A stretch of 7,330 nucleotides of DNA. Origin: Bifidobacterium breve (GTDB lineage: Bacteria > Actinomycetota > Actinomycetes > Mycobacteriales > Mycobacteriaceae). The translations under genes and the position numbers were made by a program. Below the pieces are notes generated by a model that did not search any database, was not told the origin of the DNA, and saw only the letters and a list, made by a program, of their open reading frames with translations. Below, piece by piece: positions 4,503-7,330 of the stretch. Positions within the stretch are counted from its first letter, which is position 1, and every line of letters starts with the position of its first letter. The stretch spans positions 1-7,330 of the forward strand of contig CALQLM010000049.1 of NCBI GenBank assembly GCA_943331415.1, given 5' to 3'.

Positions 4503-7076
4503 ATGTCGGACACCTACCCCCCGGTGAAGCCGACTCTGCGCAGAATGGCTCTGCTCTGCCTGCTCGCCGGCGTGCTCGTCGCCGGATTACTCTTCCCGAT
4601 AGTCGGAGGCGTCGGCGTCGCGAGCAATCACGCATCGGAATCAGTCGCGCAGGGCTCCGCCGATATCCTCGGCGGGGAGGTGCCCGCGATCTCGACGATG
4701 GTCGATGTGGACGGTAATCCGATCGCCTGGCTCTATCTGCAGCGCCGCAGGGAGGTACCCACCGCGGGAATCGCCGACACGATGAAACTGGCGATTGTCT
4801 CCATCGAGGACAAGCGTTTCGCCGATCACAACGGCGTCGACGTACCAGGCACCCTGACCGGCTTGGCCGGCTTCCTCAAGGGTGCCGGGGACACCCGTGG
4901 CGGGTCCACCATCGAACAGCAGTACGTCAAAAACTTCAATCTGTTGGTCAATGCTCAAACCGACGCCGAACGCCGCGCGGCGGTAGAGACAACGCCGACG
5001 CGCAAACTGCGGGAGATCCGCACGGCACTGGCCCTCGATAAGGTACTCACCAAGCCCGAGATACTCACCCGATATCTGAACCTCGTCTCATTCGGGAACG
5101 GCGCCTACGGGATCCAGGATGCTGCCCGTACCTATTTTGGAATCGATGCGGCACAACTCAATTGGCAACAGTCCGCGTTGCTCGCCGGTATGGTGCAGTC
5201 CACCAGCGCCCTGAATCCCTACACCAATCCCCGGGGAGCCCTGGACCGTCGCAACGTTGTCATCGACACCATGATCGACAACCTCCCCGAATATGCTGAC
5301 TCACTTCGCGCCGCACGGGAACAACCGTTAGGCGTTCTGCCGCAACCCAATATGCTGCCGCAGGGCTGTATCGCGGCGGGCGATCGCGCCTTTTTCTGCG
5401 ACTATGCGTTGGAATATCTGGCGCGGGCGGGCATCAGCAAAGCCGATGTGGCCCGCAACGGCTACCTGATCAAGACCACCCTTGACCCCAAGGTCCAGAA
5501 CAGCGTCAAGAAGGCGATCAATGCGGTCGCCGCCCCGACACTCGACAGCGTCGCCAGTGTCATGAGTGTGATCCGGCCGGGCAAAGATGCGCACCGGGTG
5601 CTTGCGATGGGCGATAACCGCGGATACGGCCTCAAACTCGAAGCCGGCCAAACCGTCCAACCACAGCCGTTCACCCTCGTCGGTGACGGCGCGGGATCCA
5701 TCTTCAAAATCTTCACCAGCGCAGCCGCATTGGACATGGGCTTGGGTATCAATGCCATGCTTGATGTTCCGCCGACCTTCCAGGGCACGGGTCTCGGCAA
5801 CAGCGACACCAAGGGCTGTCCACCCAAGACGTGGTGCGTCAAGAACGCCGCCGGCTATCGCAGTCCGCTGAGCATGACCGACGCACTGGCGTTATCACCC
5901 AACACCGCGTTCGCGAAACTGATTCAACAGGTCGGTGTACCGCGTGCCGTCGACATGGCCGTGCGTCTGGGTCTGCGTTCCTATGCCGATCCCGGTACCG
6001 CGCGGGCCTACGTGCCGAACAGCAATGAGAGCCTCGCGGACTACGTCAAGAGATCCAACATCGGGTCATTCACACTCGGACCGTTCGAGGTCAACGCGTT
6101 GGAATTGTCGAACGTCGCGGCCACACTGGCCTCCGGCGGCGTGTGGTGCCCGCCGACTCCGATTGACCAAATTCTGGATCGCCACGGCAAACAGATCGAC
6201 GTGCCGGCGGCCAAGTGCGAGCAGGTGGTGCCGGCAGGGTTGGCCAACACTCTGACCAATGCGCTGTCCAAAGACGCCACGATGGGTACCGGCGCCGCGG
6301 CAGCCGGATCGGTCGGCTGGCGCCTACCGATGGCGGGCAAGACCGGAACCACCGAATCACACCGATCCTCGGGATTCTTCGGCTACACCAATCAACTCGC
6401 GGCAGCCAGTTACGTGTTCGACGACTCGCCGAAACCTGCCGCGCTCTGCGCCTTCCCGCTGCGTAAGTGTGGTGGTGGCGGAAACCTCTACGGCGGAACA
6501 TCACCGGCACAAACCTGGTTCCTGGCGATGAATCCGATTGCCACCAGTTTCGGCCCGGTTGTTCTGCCACCCACCGAGCCCCGCTATGTGAACGGCGCCC
6601 CGGGCGTCTCGGTGCCCAGCGTCGTCGGTCTCACCTTCGAGACGGCGCGCAAGCGGATCAAAGATGCCGGCTTTCAGGTATCCGAACAGCCGACGTCGGT
6701 GAACTCCACCGCATCGAAGGGTTCTGTGGTGGGGACCAGTCCGACCGGCCAGGCTTTTCCCAGTTCCATCATCACGATCAACACGAGCACGGGAATCGCT
6801 CCGCCACCGCCACCGGAATATCGCCCGCCACAGGTCGAACCGGGCTACACCAACGACACCGCCGCCCCGCCGCCGCCTGAAGTCCCGCCGATCGAGGGCG
6901 GTCCACCACCGGGCGTCAATGTGATCGAGATCCCCGGGTTACCGCCGATCACGGTTCCCGTTATGCCGCCTGCGCCGCCCCCGCCGCCGGTACCTGAGTC
7001 CCTGCCCCCACCCGCCCCATTACCGCCTCCCCCGGCCCCGGAGCCCCTACCGCCCGGCGATATCCCGCCTGCGTGA
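4503..7076 (+). CDS. Class A penicillin-binding protein (transglycosylase/transpeptidase) with PASTA domain and Pro-rich tail
   Basis: The protein has 857 residues from ATG 4503. A short cytoplasmic N-terminus and one membrane helix (about 15-39) precede a GT51 transglycosylase domain: IEDKRFADHNGVD with catalytic E102, RGGSTIEQQYVKN at 132-144 and YLNLVSFGNGAYGIQDAA. The transpeptidase domain is complete: S399-I-F-K402, S465-P-N467 and K613-T-G615. A single PASTA domain spans about 702-763 and a Pro-rich tail 768-857. It polymerises lipid II and crosslinks peptidoglycan outside the membrane. Overall it resembles mycobacterial PonA-type enzymes, but I cannot say which paralogue. Motif 2 has Glu (E138) where GGSTITQQ is usual. 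Eight extracytoplasmic cysteines fall in four close pairs. Starts at TTG 4479 and GTG 4494 are also in frame; ATG 4503 is preferred because the -10 element overlaps the others. It is probably separately transcribed from the rraA block. Confidence 0.93.
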   Translation: MSDTYPPVKPTLRRMALLCLLAGVLVAGLLFPIVGGVGVASNHASESVAQGSADILGGEVPAISTMVDVDGNPIAWLYLQRRREVPTAGIADTMKLAIVSIEDKRFADHNGVDVPGTLTGLAGFLKGAGDTRGGSTIEQQYVKNFNLLVNAQTDAERRAAVETTPTRKLREIRTALALDKVLTKPEILTRYLNLVSFGNGAYGIQDAARTYFGIDAAQLNWQQSALLAGMVQSTSALNPYTNPRGALDRRNVVIDTMIDNLPEYADSLRAAREQPLGVLPQPNMLPQGCIAAGDRAFFCDYALEYLARAGISKADVARNGYLIKTTLDPKVQNSVKKAINAVAAPTLDSVASVMSVIRPGKDAHRVLAMGDNRGYGLKLEAGQTVQPQPFTLVGDGAGSIFKIFTSAAALDMGLGINAMLDVPPTFQGTGLGNSDTKGCPPKTWCVKNAAGYRSPLSMTDALALSPNTAFAKLIQQVGVPRAVDMAVRLGLRSYADPGTARAYVPNSNESLADYVKRSNIGSFTLGPFEVNALELSNVAATLASGGVWCPPTPIDQILDRHGKQIDVPAAKCEQVVPAGLANTLTNALSKDATMGTGAAAAGSVGWRLPMAGKTGTTESHRSSGFFGYTNQLAAASYVFDDSPKPAALCAFPLRKCGGGGNLYGGTSPAQTWFLAMNPIATSFGPVVLPPTEPRYVNGAPGVSVPSVVGLTFETARKRIKDAGFQVSEQPTSVNSTASKGSVVGTSPTGQAFPSSIITINTSTGIAPPPPPEYRPPQVEPGYTNDTAAPPPPEVPPIEGGPPPGVNVIEIPGLPPITVPVMPPAPPPPPVPESLPPPAPLPPPPAPEPLPPGDIPPA

Positions 7077-7330
7077 CTCCTTATTCATCCGTGGCGCACA
7101 ACCCGTGGAAAGCGGTATCAGGGTTTAGGGACGGCACGGACCAGCTCTTCTGACCGCCGCCATCGACACGTCGGGCAGGAGTATCTGCGCTGGACGAATG
7201 CACCGACGTTTGGTCGGCGGCACGAGGCGGCGATGTCACCGCAGTGGCGTCTGCCGTCCGAGCCTGCTACGGCATCCGCTAATTGCGGCCTGCCCCGCAC
7301 CTCCACGTCGCCGTTTTCTAAAGTGGAGTA
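7077..7330. other. 254-base region after the PBP with no confident gene
   Basis: I see no tRNA, no clear terminator hairpin and no gene I can support. Two weak signals exist. On the minus strand one frame is open from the window edge to a TGA at 7120-7118; it encodes Cys/His residues including HCGD and CPTCRW and might be the end of a gene beginning outside, although GC-rich DNA gives such frames by chance. On the plus strand, a frame ending at TAA 7280-7282 encodes ECTDVWSAARGGDVTAVAS, which has protein-like composition but no ATG, GTG or TTG start after the stop at 7150-7152. It could be a remnant. Confidence 0.5.

Noticed and set aside
1..7330. CRISPR array, insertion sequence, tRNA or rRNA genes
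   Set aside because: I found no spaced direct repeats, transposase motifs, terminal inverted repeats or cloverleaf-like sequence. The only tandem repeats are short coding ones at 1795-1871.

Overview
The window is GC-rich (mostly G/C third positions), with GTG and TTG starts and tightly overlapping genes. It suggests a mycobacterium, probably a fast-growing Mycolicibacterium-type species. The strongest evidence is gene order. A Lys/Ala-rich 218-residue protein, a small membrane protein, a Lys/Ala/Pro-rich 'Hns' protein and RraA follow each other on the plus strand, as I remember for Rv3850-Rv3853 of M. tuberculosis. No species call is possible from sequence reading alone.

Layout. Positions 1-2166 (minus strand) hold three genes that each overlap the next by 4 bases. 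In transcription order they are: an exported, C-terminally anchored Ala/Pro-rich protein with a His-Trp repeat (2166-1270); an ImmA/IrrE-like zinc peptidase with HELGH (1273-785); and a seven-helix membrane protein of the MAB_1171c/DUF6545 type, cut by the window start (788-1). A divergent control region at 2167-2340 contains a perfect 8-bp-arm palindrome. Positions 2341-4428 (plus strand) hold the conserved block: DUF6474-like protein, CopC-domain copper protein, membrane-anchored Hns-like protein and RraA. Positions 4503-7076 (plus strand) hold a bifunctional class A penicillin-binding protein with a PASTA domain and a long proline-rich tail, probably read from its own leaderless promoter. 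The last 254 bases carry no gene I can call.

How the genes may work together. The minus-strand operon looks like a signalling or stress module: an envelope protein with a possible metal-binding patch, a cytoplasmic metallopeptidase and a polytopic membrane partner. ImmA/IrrE-like and DUF6545-like genes commonly neighbour each other in actinobacteria, usually with an XRE-type regulator. No regulator is visible here, and the His-Trp protein occupies the first position. The plus-strand block mixes nucleoid and RNA-turnover functions (Hns-like, RraA) with a copper-binding envelope protein. The PBP adds cell-wall synthesis. The most novel element is the His-Trp protein and its coupling to the peptidase and the seven-helix protein.
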